From NCBI GenBank assembly GCA_024648745.1, contig JAHCVB010000001.1, positions 1-64,000 of the forward strand: a stretch of 64,000 nucleotides of DNA, in the 5' to 3' direction. Both the position numbers and the translations under genes were made by a program. The notes under the pieces are model-generated. The model saw only the letters and a list, made by a program, of their open reading frames with translations. It was not told the origin of the DNA and made no database searches. This document shows positions 20,574 through 30,929 of this stretch, piece after piece (position 1 is the stretch's first letter; each line of letters begins with the position of its first letter). The stretch is from Sodalis sp. Psp. GTDB taxonomy: Bacteria; Pseudomonadota; Gammaproteobacteria; Enterobacterales; Enterobacteriaceae.

Positions 20574-21584
20574 ATGTTATACTCGATTATCAAACAAGCA
20601 TTATTTCAAATCGACCCGGAACGGGCTCATGAACTGACCTTTCAACAGCTTAGGCGTATTACCGGCACTCCACTGGAATGGTTAGTGCGTCAGTCTGTAC
20701 CGACTAAAACTGTCAACTGTATGGGCATTACCTTTAAAAACCCTGTGGGTCTGGCTGCCGGCCTGGATAAAAACGGCGATTGCATCAACGCACTTGGTTC
20801 CATGGGGTTTGGCTTCATCGAAGTGGGCACGGTCACGCCCCATGCCCAGCCTGGCAATGAAAAACCGCGTTTGTTCCGCATAGCGAAAGCTGGCGGTCTA
20901 ATTAACCATATGGGCTTTAATAACCACGGCGTAGATAATTTAGTGGAAAACATTAGGAAAGCCCATTTCAGCGGTGTGCTAGGTGTCAGTATAGGAAAAA
21001 ATAAAGATACATCGGTTGAACACAGCAAAGATGATTATCTGGCCTGCATAGAGAAGGTTTATCCCTATGCGGATTATATTGCGGTGAATATTTCATCTCC
21101 TAATACCCCTGAACTGCGTGCCTTGCAATTTGGTGAGGCACTGGATGATCTGTTGCAGGCGATTAAAAATAAACAGGCATCGCTAAAATCATATCATAAT
21201 AAATATATTCCTGTTTTAATAAAAATATCTCCAGATATTACTGAAATAGAATTAGTTCAGACTGCTGATAGTTTGGTACGCCATAATATTGATGGAGTGA
21301 TCGCTACTAATACTACCACGGGACGTGATCTGGTTCAAGGGTTGGATCATGCTTGCCAGGCCGGTGGGTTAAGTGGGCGACCGTTACAATTACGCAGTAC
21401 GGAAGTTGTCCAGAGATTATCCACTGAGTTACAAGGTAAACTACCGATTATTGGGGTTGGCGGTATTGATTCTCTCATCGCAGCCAGGGAAAAAATTGTA
21501 GTTGGCGCTTCGCTTATTCAGATCTATTCGGGCTTTATTTATCATGGGCCGCGCTTGATAAAGGATATTGTCAGTGACATTTAA
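20574..21584 (+). CDS. pyrD: Dihydroorotate dehydrogenase (quinone, class 2)
   Basis: PyrD oxidises dihydroorotate to orotate and passes electrons to membrane quinone. The 336 residues equal E. coli PyrD. The N-terminal amphipathic helices ([20 protein letters not shown]) mark the membrane-bound class. [17 protein letters not shown] begins the barrel, [10 protein letters not shown] contains the catalytic serine (about 175), and [13 protein letters not shown] and GVGGIDS bind FMN. The start at 20574 gives the family N-terminus; an in-frame ATG 24 bases upstream adds unrelated residues. The window also holds pyrC, so two successive steps are retained. Confidence 0.97.
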   Translation: MLYSIIKQALFQIDPERAHELTFQQLRRITGTPLEWLVRQSVPTKTVNCMGITFKNPVGLAAGLDKNGDCINALGSMGFGFIEVGTVTPHAQPGNEKPRLFRIAKAGGLINHMGFNNHGVDNLVENIRKAHFSGVLGVSIGKNKDTSVEHSKDDYLACIEKVYPYADYIAVNISSPNTPELRALQFGEALDDLLQAIKNKQASLKSYHNKYIPVLIKISPDITEIELVQTADSLVRHNIDGVIATNTTTGRDLVQGLDHACQAGGLSGRPLQLRSTEVVQRLSTELQGKLPIIGVGGIDSLIAAREKIVVGASLIQIYSGFIYHGPRLIKDIVSDI

Positions 21585-21744
21585 GTTATTTTGATAAAAA
21601 TCAATGTAAGCTGGACTGGTATTTTATCAAGCTTAGTTTAATTTTTATTAATTTACTTAAAATCTACAATAAACTAAATGTCCAATCTGAAGTGTAAATG
21701 CTTGCCAGTATAACGACAAGGCTTTAAATTAGTAAAGGTAAGTA

Positions 21745-22120
21745 TAAATGGATGAGATTATCTTTGGTAATGATAGGCATTAGTTTTTGATGCTAAACAT
21801 GACTAAATTAGTGCTTAATCCGTTAGATTGACTAATGTTTTACTAGTTATCAAGATAAAATTCAGCTTTTGGCAAGCTGATGCTGAAAGCGCCGATGATG
21901 CTACGGTTCCTGAAGACTGAGATTAAAAAAGAGATGGCATTTTCAGACGTAGAGAAATACCGACGCTTGGCAACCTCCCAACGGTGGTTGGGTGTTGGTT
22001 TGTCTGAGCGAAATCACAAGCCCTCTTAATTGAGAGGAGCGTCCATTTCAAAAAAAGATAACCAGCTGCTTGATCGACGCTGTTATGGATCATGTAATAG
22101 CATGCCATTGATGTCTTTGA
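21745..22120 (+). pseudogene. zapC: zapC remnant (FtsZ-associated protein)
   Basis: Downstream of pyrD, the E. coli position of zapC, the plus strand reads LMLKAPMMLRFLKTEIKKEM. This matches ZapC [20 protein letters not shown]. An upstream frame H*FLMLNMTKLVL resembles HDRMMLDLANGMLF, and a later frame has VLVCLSEIT for ACVWLSDTH. Stops and frameshifts break every block. The identification is good for the middle block and fair for the rest. Confidence 0.6.
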
Positions 22121-22344
22121 GGCTAAATAAGTGCAAGCGCTACTGGCAACAACAACTTATAGCAGTTTAAACTCTTTCGCAATCGAGTGACATCATCTCT
22201 GCATTTTGCATCTTGTTTAGCTATCACAACACAGTCAGAAGTTTGTCACTCAATTAGAGCCGCACAAGGATTGGTAATCGACATTAAATGTCAAGAATTA
22301 TTTATGATTTTTCGGATATTTATTCCACATATAGTACCGGTGCT

Positions 22345-23391
22345 TCAGCGTAAAGGCCAGCGGCGTGTGTTTTTCGCCTTATAGAAAGCCTGATAGACCT
22401 TAAAGTGATCATTTTTCGCGAGCACCTGATGGTTGCCGAATACTGCATTCAGTAAATCCTGATAGGGCAGAAACGCATTGGCGACAATGCGCAATTCACC
22501 ACCGATATTCAGATGGCTAGTGGCGCCTTGAATCAGCGTTTCTGCCATCTTCAGATTGGTTTGCATACCATCGTGGAACGGCGGATTAGAGAGAATCATG
22601 TCGTATCGGCCACTGATAGAGGAGTAAACATCGCCAGCCACCACACGTCCTTGTAGACCATTGACTGCCAGAGTGGCGTGGCTGGCTGTCAGAGCTGGCA
22701 TATACATATCGCTCAGAGTTAACTGCACGCTCGCCACGTTTTTCGCCAATACCGCCGATAGTACACCAGCACCGCAGCCGATATCAGCCACCTGACCCTG
22801 CAACTGTTGATTGAAAGTTGAAATTAATAACTGGCTGCCGTTATCTAACCCATCTCGGTTGAATACACCCGGCAAAGTTTGTATCATCACATCGTCAATT
22901 TTATAAGATTTCCAATGCTCGTCCACATTAAATTGTGGCTGCTTAACCACCTTACCGTGATATAGTCCGCAGCGCCGGGCGCTGTCAATTTTGACGAAAG
23001 GGCACCACTCTTCCAACATTTGTCTGGAGCTTCGTATACCACTGCGGTTTTCACCTACTACAAAAATATCGCAACCTACCGGAAAAATAGACAGTAAATT
23101 TGTCATCTGAAATAGTGCTTCTTGCTTGTTCTTTGGCCAAAAATAAATCAAGGTGTCGCACCCTTCGGCCATGCTAGCGTCGGCCACCAGACTGAACTTC
23201 ACTGCTTGTTCGCCTAGCACACGGGCTAGTATCTGCTGACGGTGATACCAAGTAGTGTGGACCCGCACGCTTCGAGCAAGAAGCAGGGCTGGCAGCAAAT
23301 CTCGTACATCGCCAGCGATCACTACCTGTTTATCCAAAAATGTATCCCGATGTCGGAATATTACTTTACTAGAAATGGTTAATGTGAACAT
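22345..23391 (-). CDS. rsmC: 16S rRNA m2G1207 methyltransferase
   Basis: RsmC methylates G1207 of 16S rRNA. The 348 residues match E. coli RsmC (343). The N-terminal half is the degenerate methyltransferase-like domain with DTLIYFWPKNKQEA, VGENRSGIRS and SARRCGLYHGK. The C-terminal catalytic half has the SAM-binding VADIGCGAGVLSAVL and the NPPFHDG motif. The start at 23391 (MFTLTISSKVIFRHR) fits the homologue best; the in-frame upstream extension overlaps the holD promoter region. It diverges from holD, as in E. coli. Confidence 0.95.
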   Translation of the reverse strand: MFTLTISSKVIFRHRDTFLDKQVVIAGDVRDLLPALLLARSVRVHTTWYHRQQILARVLGEQAVKFSLVADASMAEGCDTLIYFWPKNKQEALFQMTNLLSIFPVGCDIFVVGENRSGIRSSRQMLEEWCPFVKIDSARRCGLYHGKVVKQPQFNVDEHWKSYKIDDVMIQTLPGVFNRDGLDNGSQLLISTFNQQLQGQVADIGCGAGVLSAVLAKNVASVQLTLSDMYMPALTASHATLAVNGLQGRVVAGDVYSSISGRYDMILSNPPFHDGMQTNLKMAETLIQGATSHLNIGGELRIVANAFLPYQDLLNAVFGNHQVLAKNDHFKVYQAFYKAKNTRRWPLR

Positions 23392-23506
23392 AAGATAAAA
23401 CTCCTCAATAAACTGAGTAAGTAGAGAGACAGTGCTTGAATTGCCTTTGATTCGATGGGTTGTATAATAATAGCAATATGGAATCGTGGCTGACACGGGG
23501 TAAGCG

Positions 23507-23920
23507 ATGATGATAAGACGTGACTGGCTGTTGCAACAACTAGGCATTACGCAATGGAGGCTCCGTCGGCCGGCGGTACTGCAGGGGGAAGTTGCGATCA
23601 AATTACCGGATCATACCCGTTTGTTGCTGGTGACGGACTCGCTGCCGCCTGAAGCTCACCACCTGGTAACTGATGTGGTGAGAAGTCTAATGCTGACACC
23701 AGCGCAGATCACTAGGTTAACTCCTGATCAGGTGATGATGCTGCCGAATGACGTTCACTGTCACTGTTGGTGGCTCGGACTAGAAGCAATACGTGATTTT
23801 GGTGGGATTTCTTTATATACTCCATCACTAACGGTGCTTCAAGAGGACAGTGGCTCTAAGCGCGAGTTATGGCAACAAATAAACGATAATGAACATCCTT
23901 TTACTACTATTACCGGATAA
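23507..23920 (+). CDS. holD: DNA polymerase III psi subunit
   Basis: HolD (psi) links the clamp loader to chi and single-strand binding protein. The 137 residues equal the E. coli length and begin MMIRRDWLLQQLGITQWRLR, against MTSRRDWQLQQLGITQWSLR. The central LLVTDSLPPEAHHLVTDVVRSL and HCHCWWLG segments follow the family; the C-terminus is more divergent. psi is often lost in reduced symbionts, so its presence suggests moderate reduction. The following gene, rimI, is dead. The gap to rsmC is 115 bp and must hold both promoters. Confidence 0.92.
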   Translation: MMIRRDWLLQQLGITQWRLRRPAVLQGEVAIKLPDHTRLLLVTDSLPPEAHHLVTDVVRSLMLTPAQITRLTPDQVMMLPNDVHCHCWWLGLEAIRDFGGISLYTPSLTVLQEDSGSKRELWQQINDNEHPFTTITG

Positions 23921-23924
23921 TGCA

Positions 23925-24150
23925 GTCGGGGTTTGGTATTGAACAAGCTAGCCACGCTTTTCCCTGAAACATTAAAATCTTGCTGACAAAAATGAACTAA
24001 AACAGCGTCAGATGTTAACTTGTGATTGGAGGTGCAATAGCCCAACGTGCCAGCGATTACGCCGCTTGCTAGGATTTACGAAGTCTCGGTACATATCAGT
24101 ACCATTCTACAGTCTATGGACGAAGAGGACACCGTATTTGCATCATGTAA
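23925..24150 (+). pseudogene. rimI: rimI remnant (ribosomal S18 N-acetyltransferase)
   Basis: The plus strand reads GIEQASHAFP followed by TGA, where E. coli RimI has HIEQRAHAFPW; the tryptophan codon appears to have become a stop. About 90 bp further, LEVQ and then LLGFTKSRYIS, YLHHVMQNL match LEVRAS, SLGFNEATIRR and DAIIMALPI. Most of the acetyl-CoA-binding core is deleted. The position directly after holD is that of E. coli. Acetylation of S18 by RimI is lost. Confidence 0.75.
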
Positions 24151-24784
24151 TGCAAAATTTGCAGGTTGTAAATTTTATTAATGACATCTGGTGTATGCCT
24201 ACTGTGTATCCGTTGAGAAGATGTATGAATGATGAAGAACAATCACTATCGCAGATGTCGCGTCCGAAGGGGCTGTTCAGGAATTGAACATCCTGACACG
24301 TCAGGTACTTGTCAATGGCCATGGTTTCCAACCAGAATGCTAAATTAGACTACTGGAAATAATCGTTCTTATCAACTAGGTGCCTAGCTGTTTTTAGATG
24401 ATCTATTGTGATTTTCTAAATTTTATTTAGAACTCGTCCTTCGCGTAAATAATGAAGGTTAGACTGACATCACCGCCCAGTACCAGCGTTAAAGCCCGTG
24501 GACGCTGTCTAATAATAACACGCCAACGGCGTGTATACAATGCAGATATCCATAGACAGCGTTCCGAATCGTGTTCCCGAACTTAAACGCTGAACACATT
24601 AAAACTCAGGATAAATCGTATATTAGCAAAAAATTTTATTTTTGTAAATTTTTTTAGAAATTTATATCGTGATCTCTAGAAACAACGAAGTTTACCCTAA
24701 TTATGGTGATTACTTTGATAATATAACATTAACACTTTACCATTTTAAGATAGCGCTGCTTTACTTTCAAATTAATTTAGACAG
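24151..24784. other. Gap between dead rimI and mdtG
   Basis: No gene is seen here, and this is a synteny break because mdtG is not near holD in E. coli. The interval is AT-rich except for a GC-rich island at about 24455-24600 that contains a nested inverted repeat, listed separately. Confidence 0.5.
24502..24562. repeat. Nested inverted repeat (possible structured RNA)
   Basis: An outer 9-bp arm ACGCTGTCT (24502-24510) pairs perfectly with AGACAGCGT (24554-24562). Inside it, ACACGCC (24518-24524) pairs with GGCGTGT (24528-24534) across a 3-base loop. The region is GC-richer than its surroundings. I recognise no known RNA family in it, and it does not fit a tRNA or tmRNA. Confidence 0.4.
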
Positions 24785-25990
24785 CTAATACGTGCTACGC
24801 TGAAGACTCCACCAAGAATAGATAACATTGACCATAACTACCAACGCAGTAACGAAAAAAACCGCCCGGAACCCGTAACTAGCCGAGACAAACGCGCCGA
24901 TGAGCGGCCCACTGACATTACCCATATCACGAAACGACTGGTTGTAGCTGAAAATGCGACCTGCAACCTGGTTTGAGGAATTATAAATCAGCAGGGTTTG
25001 CACCGCTGGTAGCAACGCTCCATCAGTGACACCCAGCAGGAATCGTAGCACACCGAGCTGCCAAGGTGCTTGTACGAACGACATAGGGATGAGCAGTAGC
25101 ACTGACAACGCCATCATACTAATCAGTACGCGCTCCGGCCCCACCCGATCGCCAATCTTGCCGAGACGTGGCGCGCTCAACAGCGCTGCCACACCGGATA
25201 CAGCAGCAATCATGCCGCTGATAAATGCCAGATTCTGCGAGTTTCCGGCCAGCTCGCGGACATAAAGCGTGAGAATGGGAGAGACAGAGCCGGTGGCAAC
25301 CTGAATGATAAGGGTAGTTACAAACAGACTCAGTACTAGACGTGGATTTTTCAACGAAGCTAGTATCTGACGACTAGAAAGTATATCTTTCTTCTTGACT
25401 GGAAGAAAACGCTCATGAACGAATAGCATAGTCGTAATAAAGCAGATGAATAGCACCAGAGCAGTAATAAAAAATACCAGCCGCAGTCCATAGAAATCCG
25501 CCAGCAGACCGCCAATTAATGGACCTATGAGGGTGCCACTCACAGCTCCAGTGGAAAGAGTACCGAGTGTCCAGCCGCTTTTATTACGTGGTACTTGGGT
25601 GGCGATCAACGCATTGGCATTGGGAACGAAGCCGCCAAATAACCCCAGTAGAGCACGCAGCGCCAGGAATTGCCAGATATTCTGTACCAGGCCCATTAGC
25701 ATCATTACAATCGCCATGCCTAACGCCGAGCGTAGCAGCATCAATTTTCGCCCTTTGCGATCAGCGAGACCTCCCCATATTGGAGACGCAATAGCAGAAA
25801 AAAGGAACGTGATACTGAATACCGTACCAGACCAGAGATTCAGTTTTTCAGGCGAGGAGACGCCCAGCAGTTCTACGTAAAGAGGCAGAAACGGCATGAC
25901 TAGACTGAATGCCGTACCAGTAAGAAAACAACCCAGCCAAGCGACAAACAAGTTTCGCTTCCAGTTAATAAAGATGTGTTCCTGCGTCAT
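24785..25990 (-). CDS. mdtG: Major facilitator efflux transporter MdtG
   Basis: This is a drug/proton antiporter family protein of the inner membrane. The 401 residues align with E. coli MdtG (408) with twelve hydrophobic segments. The family loop [15 protein letters not shown] lies between helices 2 and 3 (about 74-88). [17 protein letters not shown] starts the first helix, and [20 protein letters not shown] is nearly identical to E. coli. The gene lies upstream-adjacent to lpxL in the same direction, as in E. coli. The natural substrate is unknown. Transporters of this kind are rarely kept in small symbiont genomes. Confidence 0.93.
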   Translation of the reverse strand: MTQEHIFINWKRNLFVAWLGCFLTGTAFSLVMPFLPLYVELLGVSSPEKLNLWSGTVFSITFLFSAIASPIWGGLADRKGRKLMLLRSALGMAIVMMLMGLVQNIWQFLALRALLGLFGGFVPNANALIATQVPRNKSGWTLGTLSTGAVSGTLIGPLIGGLLADFYGLRLVFFITALVLFICFITTMLFVHERFLPVKKKDILSSRQILASLKNPRLVLSLFVTTLIIQVATGSVSPILTLYVRELAGNSQNLAFISGMIAAVSGVAALLSAPRLGKIGDRVGPERVLISMMALSVLLLIPMSFVQAPWQLGVLRFLLGVTDGALLPAVQTLLIYNSSNQVAGRIFSYNQSFRDMGNVSGPLIGAFVSASYGFRAVFFVTALVVMVNVIYSWWSLQRSTY

Positions 25991-26151
25991 GGTGTCCTGA
26001 TTACATATTTATGGCAGTTGGGAATTTAACAAGGCAGGAAACGCTCTTTCAGGGGATTCAAAGACAAGGGGTTATATAAATGCGCTGAAAGGACGTATGG
26101 GACAATTTTAGTAGCTTGTTTAGGCTATTAAGAAGCCACCTGTGCGTGACG

Positions 26152-27075
26152 TTAGTAATACATAGAAGGTTCACCAGGTGGACGAGTCTTAAAGCGGCGG
26201 TGCAGCCACATATATTGGTCCGGTGCCACCAGAATCGCTTGTTCTACCACCTGGTTCATATAGCAAGCGGCCGTAACATCGCTATCCATGGGCATGTCAC
26301 TCTCATTGGGGAAAACTAACAGCTCGTAACCTCGGCCTTCCGGTAGACGGCGCGGAACTAAAGGAATCACTGCGGGTTTCGTCATGCGCACTAACGTATA
26401 GGTTCCTGCAGTTGTTGCAGCTTTCGGAACGGCAAACAACGGTGCGAACACGCTACTTTTCGGTCCATAGTCATGATCAGGTGCGTACCAGATAATCTCT
26501 CCGTTTTTCAGTGCGCGGATCATGCCTTTGATATCTGACCGATCTAACATTGTTTTGTTGGAACGCAAACGTCCCCAAGTTTGCAGCCAATCTAGCAGCG
26601 GGTTATTATTTGGACGGTAAACACCGATCCCCGGGTTGTGCATACCAAAAATTCGTGCACCCAGCTCTAAGGTAAGGAAATGCATGCCGATTAGCAAAAT
26701 ACCTTTATGCTCACCATGCGCGCGCCGAATATGCTCCAGACCATTGACGGTGACCCAGCGTTTTACGCGCCAGCTTGGCCAAAACCAGGCAATACCGGTT
26801 TCGATAAACCCCATACCGACCGACTTAAAGTTCTGCTTCAGCAGCGCTTCACGTTCCGGCGTCGGCATATCTGGAAAGCACAACTGTAGATTGCGACGCG
26901 CAATTCTGACACGGCGACCCATAAAACGCATGGCTACCCAGCCCAGACGGGTGCCTATTTGATAAAGCGCAGGATAAGGGAGCAATACTAGCAAATACAG
27001 CAGACCAATGCCTAACCAAGTTGGCCAATAACGCGGATGTAGCAAGGAACGATTAAAAACAGGAAGTTTGGTCAT
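26152..27075 (-). CDS. lpxL: Lipid A lauroyl acyltransferase
   Basis: LpxL (HtrB) transfers laurate from acyl-ACP to Kdo2-lipid IVA at the inner membrane. The 307 residues match E. coli LpxL (306). [25 protein letters not shown] forms the N-terminal membrane anchor (about 11-35). The acyltransferase HX4E motif is in [12 protein letters not shown] (about 131-142), followed by [19 protein letters not shown]. The C-terminus [18 protein letters not shown] is conserved. Its presence implies that a hexa-acylated lipid A can be made if the earlier lpx genes survive elsewhere. Confidence 0.96.
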   Translation of the reverse strand: MTKLPVFNRSLLHPRYWPTWLGIGLLYLLVLLPYPALYQIGTRLGWVAMRFMGRRVRIARRNLQLCFPDMPTPEREALLKQNFKSVGMGFIETGIAWFWPSWRVKRWVTVNGLEHIRRAHGEHKGILLIGMHFLTLELGARIFGMHNPGIGVYRPNNNPLLDWLQTWGRLRSNKTMLDRSDIKGMIRALKNGEIIWYAPDHDYGPKSSVFAPLFAVPKAATTAGTYTLVRMTKPAVIPLVPRRLPEGRGYELLVFPNESDMPMDSDVTAACYMNQVVEQAILVAPDQYMWLHRRFKTRPPGEPSMYY

Positions 27076-27869
27076 AGCGTTTCAAAATGTGAACGTTATG
27101 TGGTAGCCCGTAAAATCATTCATACTATTAATACGTTGCAATATTCTGGCATTCTTGGAACAATAATGGAACAAAGAGTCGTGCTTACGGTATTACTGAT
27201 CCTATACACCAATTTTTGGTGTAATATATAATAAATAATGCTAGGCAATGCGGAAAACTCTTCACACTACTAAGACGCTCATAGCGCTAATACTGATTTA
27301 ATCTCTGCAATTTGCATTTCTAAGTTTAACTATTGCGTGTCAACGAAATCACATCCGCATCTCTGTTGGTGATGATTATCTCTCTAGTTTTTATACAGTA
27401 ATCAAATAAATCTAACGGTAGCAACAAAACAAGTCAAACCATAAACTACAATTTTATACTCTAACTATGTTCCAAAGGAAGTTGCGTTGAGTCAGGATAA
27501 ATTTAATAACAGTCTAGGAAAGTAGACAGTATTATTTATACCAAAATATAAATAATTAAAAATAATGATATACTTAAATTATAAGACTTGACTGAACAGA
27601 TTAGATACGGATTTAACATATGCTTATGAAAGTCAAGTGAGGTGCTATGTATCCGGCAAAAATTAGAGAAAGCAAAGCCGCATAGGAGATTTACAATGGC
27701 GACCAATAATAATGAAACTGTGTATCTAAAGCAGAAAAAATACTCTGAGTACATCTAGGATACCTTTTCAAAATCAGCCCTCCGTACAGGTGGCTGCTAA
27801 ACAGCAGTTTTTAGGGGGTGCGTATAGATCAGATGTTTAATCTACCTATAGTAAAGCGTAGAAAATCGG
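27076..27869. other. Gene-free gap between lpxL and serT
   Basis: About 790 bp of AT-rich sequence. Short open frames exist but none resembles a known protein. No terminator or promoter is clear. It is a synteny break relative to E. coli, where lpxL and serT are apart. Confidence 0.5.
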
Positions 27870-27954
27870 CGGAGGAGTAGAGATTCGAACTCTAGAACGC
27901 TTGCACGTTGTCGGTTTTCAAGACCGATGCCTTCAACCACTCGGCCACTCCTCC
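27870..27954 (-). tRNA. serT: tRNA-Ser (anticodon TGA)
   Basis: The minus strand folds as a class II serine tRNA of 85 nt. The acceptor is GGAGGAG/CTCCTCC, the D arm GGCCGAGTGGTTGAAGGC, the anticodon arm CGGTCTTGAAAACCG with TGA, then a long variable arm, and the T loop GTTCGAATC. Discriminator G is followed by CCG in the genome rather than the CCA encoded in E. coli, so the tip must be repaired by tRNA nucleotidyltransferase. It lies just upstream of yccA, as in E. coli. Confidence 0.95.
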
Positions 27955-28180
27955 TTAAAATTAGATAAACTATAACAGAGTCGATCTAATTATTAAATAG
28001 AGTTGTGCGCTAATTGACTGAAATATAGATATTAAATAATCTGCTTGTCTTGTTTTGTCAGCCAATTACCTGACTTCTGCGTAAAGATGGGTAAAAGCTA
28101 TAGGCACAGCAGTGGCAAACTATTAACCTATTTAAAATATTTAGTACCTAGTTAAAACTCAATTTTTGAGAGGCAAATTT

Positions 28181-28846
28181 ATGGATCGTTTGATTGCAAT
28201 ATCCTCAAGTAGGCAATCACTTTTAAGTACCCACAAGGTACTACGTAATACTTATTTTCTTTTGTCATTGACGTTGGCATTTTCTGTATTTACAGCCATT
28301 GCAAGCACCCTATTACGTCTTCCAGCTCCTGGTTTATTATTAATGTTAGTTGGGTTTTACGGCTTGCTATTTCTGACTCACAGACTGGCCAACAGTCCAA
28401 GTGGTATTCTCGCCACTTTCGCGTTAACCGGTTTCATGGGGTATGCCCTTGGTCCATTGTTCAGTATGTTGCTAGCATCTGGCGCTGGAGATGTGATTAT
28501 GCTAGCGCTGGGAGGCACTGCTTTGGTGTTCTTGTGTTGCTCGACGTATGTCCTCACGACCCGCAAGGATATGTCATTTCTGTCTGGGATGATTATGGTG
28601 GGTTTCGTGGTAATGTTGGTAGCTGTGGTCGCGAATCTTTTCTTGCATATCCCAGCGCTATCTCTGGTTATCAGCGCGATGTTTATTCTGTTCTCTTCTG
28701 GAGCGATTTTATGGGAAACTAGCAATATCATCCACGGTGGGGAGACTAATTATATCCGTGCTACTGTTAGCCTCTATGTTTCACTCTATAATATTTTAGT
28801 TAGCATGGTAAATATTTTCGTAGGTATACGTGGTAGCAACTCGTAA
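28181..28846 (+). CDS. yccA: BAX-inhibitor-family membrane protein YccA
   Basis: YccA is a seven-helix inner-membrane protein that is a substrate and modulator of the FtsH protease and protects SecY from degradation. The 221 residues match E. coli YccA (219). STHKVLRNTYFLLSLTLAFS opens the first helix, and YVLTTRKDMSFLSGM and the near-identical ETSNIIHGGETNYIRATVSL mark the family. The start at 28181 (MDRLIAISSSRQS) follows the homologue and has GAGAGGC 8 bases upstream. The pair yccA-tusE follows serT. Confidence 0.95.
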   Translation: MDRLIAISSSRQSLLSTHKVLRNTYFLLSLTLAFSVFTAIASTLLRLPAPGLLLMLVGFYGLLFLTHRLANSPSGILATFALTGFMGYALGPLFSMLLASGAGDVIMLALGGTALVFLCCSTYVLTTRKDMSFLSGMIMVGFVVMLVAVVANLFLHIPALSLVISAMFILFSSGAILWETSNIIHGGETNYIRATVSLYVSLYNILVSMVNIFVGIRGSNS

Positions 28847-28954
28847 TTTTCCTATTTTTCTATTATTATAGGGTAAGTTAATGGTATTTTCAGACTGGTC
28901 GATTTGCTGTGCTGTATTCCATCAATTCAGTTAAGTATACACTGGACAGTAGCA

Positions 28955-29281
28955 ATGCAATTTAATGGCACAGAAATTAGTACAGATGCCAAGGGGTATT
29001 TAATTCATCCAGAAGAATGGTGTGAGGCACTAGCAATAGAGATCGCTCGCTTAGAGGGAATTAACTTGAGCAAAGAGCACTGGAAAGTGATCCATTTCGT
29101 ACGTACGTTTTATCTGCAATACAACACTTCTCCAGCAATTCGTATGCTGGTCAAAGCCATGGTGCAAGCATGCGGTGATAAGAAAAGCGATAGTCGTTAC
29201 CTTTTCCATCTGTTTCCTCAGGGCCCTGCTAAGCAGGCAACAAAAATTGCCGGCCTGCCCAAACCGGTGAAATGCTTGTAG
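28955..29281 (+). CDS. tusE: Sulfur relay protein TusE
   Basis: TusE accepts persulfide sulfur from the TusBCD complex and hands it to MnmA for 2-thiolation of wobble uridine in Lys, Glu and Gln tRNAs. The 108 residues match E. coli TusE (109). The middle [13 protein letters not shown] and the end [19 protein letters not shown] are nearly identical. The penultimate residue C107 is the sulfur-carrying cysteine. The start at 28955 is by homology. TusA, TusBCD and MnmA are not in this window. Confidence 0.95.
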   Translation: MQFNGTEISTDAKGYLIHPEEWCEALAIEIARLEGINLSKEHWKVIHFVRTFYLQYNTSPAIRMLVKAMVQACGDKKSDSRYLFHLFPQGPAKQATKIAGLPKPVKCL

Positions 29282-29886
29282 CTTGTTGTCTAGGTATGAT
29301 GACTCTGTATGTGTATCGTGAACTAAACCTTTACAATCCTCATGCCTTTTAGTTTTCTAGTATCCCTGCCCTACTCAAGAAACAGCATAGCCTAGTAAAA
29401 TAATTGATAATTTTTTCACTGACCGCTATTAAATCCGAGTATATACTTCTGGTATATCCTTTCTCGCCTATTTTATGAATGATGATGTATTTCAGTTGCT
29501 TTACGCTACATACTTAATATAAAGATCATATAATTATATAAATTTATAGAAAATAAGAATCAACTTGACTAGTGCGTGCCACAAGTATAGACCCGATAAC
29601 CTGATTCCTTAGTTATCGTGGCACTAGAAGAAGGTGTGTTTTTAAGATTCCTCTATCAGCCTAAAGATTATTTCTCTAAGTTTTAGAAAACAAGTTTCTA
29701 GCCCCGTAAAACCCTTATATAGCAACACGTACTAGATGAGTATTGACATTTTGCATTGCAGATTGTTAAAGAGTCGGGTTTCCGCAGGAAAGGGTTAGTG
29801 TGCTGTTCGTGTTCTAAGGTTGATATCTGACCATGATCTGGCAAAAAAGCAATTTCACCCACCAACAACATTAGATAATAGCAAGT
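29282..29886. other. Gene-free gap after tusE
   Basis: About 600 bp are AT-rich with no recognisable protein fragment on either strand. A synteny break to the ycbL/trpS region falls here. I see no insertion-sequence ends. Confidence 0.5.
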
Positions 29887-30395
29887 TTATCGTATCAGCG
29901 TTTTCATATCTCTGCCAGGCACATCAGTGCGACCAATGGTGCCTTTAAACAGCACGCCCCATCGGAATGAGCTTTTTAGATTTATTCCATAATACCATAT
30001 GGCCAAGTGAATGACCAGGACAGTGAAATACGCTAAAATCTAGTTTACCGATATTCACTGTATCACCATTCGATAACCAGCTATCAGGAGTTATAGGCCA
30101 GATATTTTCTACGCTAAACAGTTGACACTGGCTTGGCAAGTTGTACAGCAAAGGTTTTCGTCTCGATGCGGACCGAAATCGGCACGTCGTGGAACGTTGC
30201 AAGTTCTTTGGCAGCACCTACATGATCGAGGGGGCTGTAAGTCAGCAAAATTTGCTTCGCTGTTACGCCAATCGGCTCTATATTTTGAATCAGTCACTAC
30301 GCTTCACCGCCGAGATCCACTAACACCCATTCTTTGGTCTGTTCAACCAGACCAATCTGGCTGAATGCTGTTGCCAGAATAATATAGTATTTCAT
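29887..30395 (-). pseudogene. ycbL: ycbL (gloC) remnant, metallo-hydrolase
   Basis: The minus strand begins MKYYIILATAFSQ and ends GVLFKGTIGRTDVPGRDMK, matching YcbL MNYRIIPVTAFSQ and DVIFKGGVGRSDFPRGD. In between, LVDLGGEA then a stop, LLTYSPLDHVGAAKELA, ITPDSWLSNGDTVNIG and FHCPGHSLGHMVL fit in shifting frames. The zinc motif HGHLDH has become YSPLDH, so two metal ligands are lost as well as the frame. YcbL is a glyoxalase II-like hydrolase. In E. coli it lies near aspC, not near trpS, so this region was rearranged before it died. Confidence 0.88.
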
Positions 30396-30929
30396 AATTC
30401 GTTTTTGTCTAAGTAGATTTGACCTGATTATACGGTGAAGAGATAATCATAATAAACTGCAAAGATTTACTAAGTGCACTTAATGTGGAATTTTATCGCT
30501 TTTCTCAAATTAGAGAAAAGAGCGGCGCCAAATAGATAAACACCTCTGAGGGAGAATTGTATACCAGAAACAAAAACTTATGGCTGGATAGCAGAGGAAG
30601 AGCTGGTATCTAAACCAGTCCTGAAGTAATCTATTGTAATCACTTCGCATCGCTACACTAGTCTAAACAAGACATTCAGATATTGTCGAAAAATTATAAT
30701 TTGGTAATACTACATTCGGTCACTTACTTAACCAGAGTGTGTTAAGTTACTGATAGAAAAGGTGGTCTCATGAAAATCGATAATTAAAGTAGCAGAGTAA
30801 GGTATTTTGCACCATTGTTTTTGATAAGAATTACCTCTTTGTTAACTCTGACGAAAAGTGGTGATTATATGGAGAAATTCCATATAGCCTGATTGATATG
30901 TTCAAGCTGATGGTGTTAGTTAGCTGGAA
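30396..30929. other. Gene-free gap downstream of trpS
   Basis: About 530 bp. A short inverted repeat CTTTTCTC/GAGAAAAG near 30502-30524 is the only structure seen. No protein fragment is recognised. Confidence 0.5.

Noticed and set aside
24502..24562. Stem-loop as a tRNA-Leu fossil, because leucine tRNAs lie near rsmC in E. coli
   Set aside because: No D arm, anticodon arm or T arm of tRNA-Leu can be matched in or around it.
29945..30217. 90-codon open frame as an active small metallo-hydrolase
   Set aside because: It is one frame of the broken ycbL; the HxHxDH motif is mutated and the flanking frames are shifted.
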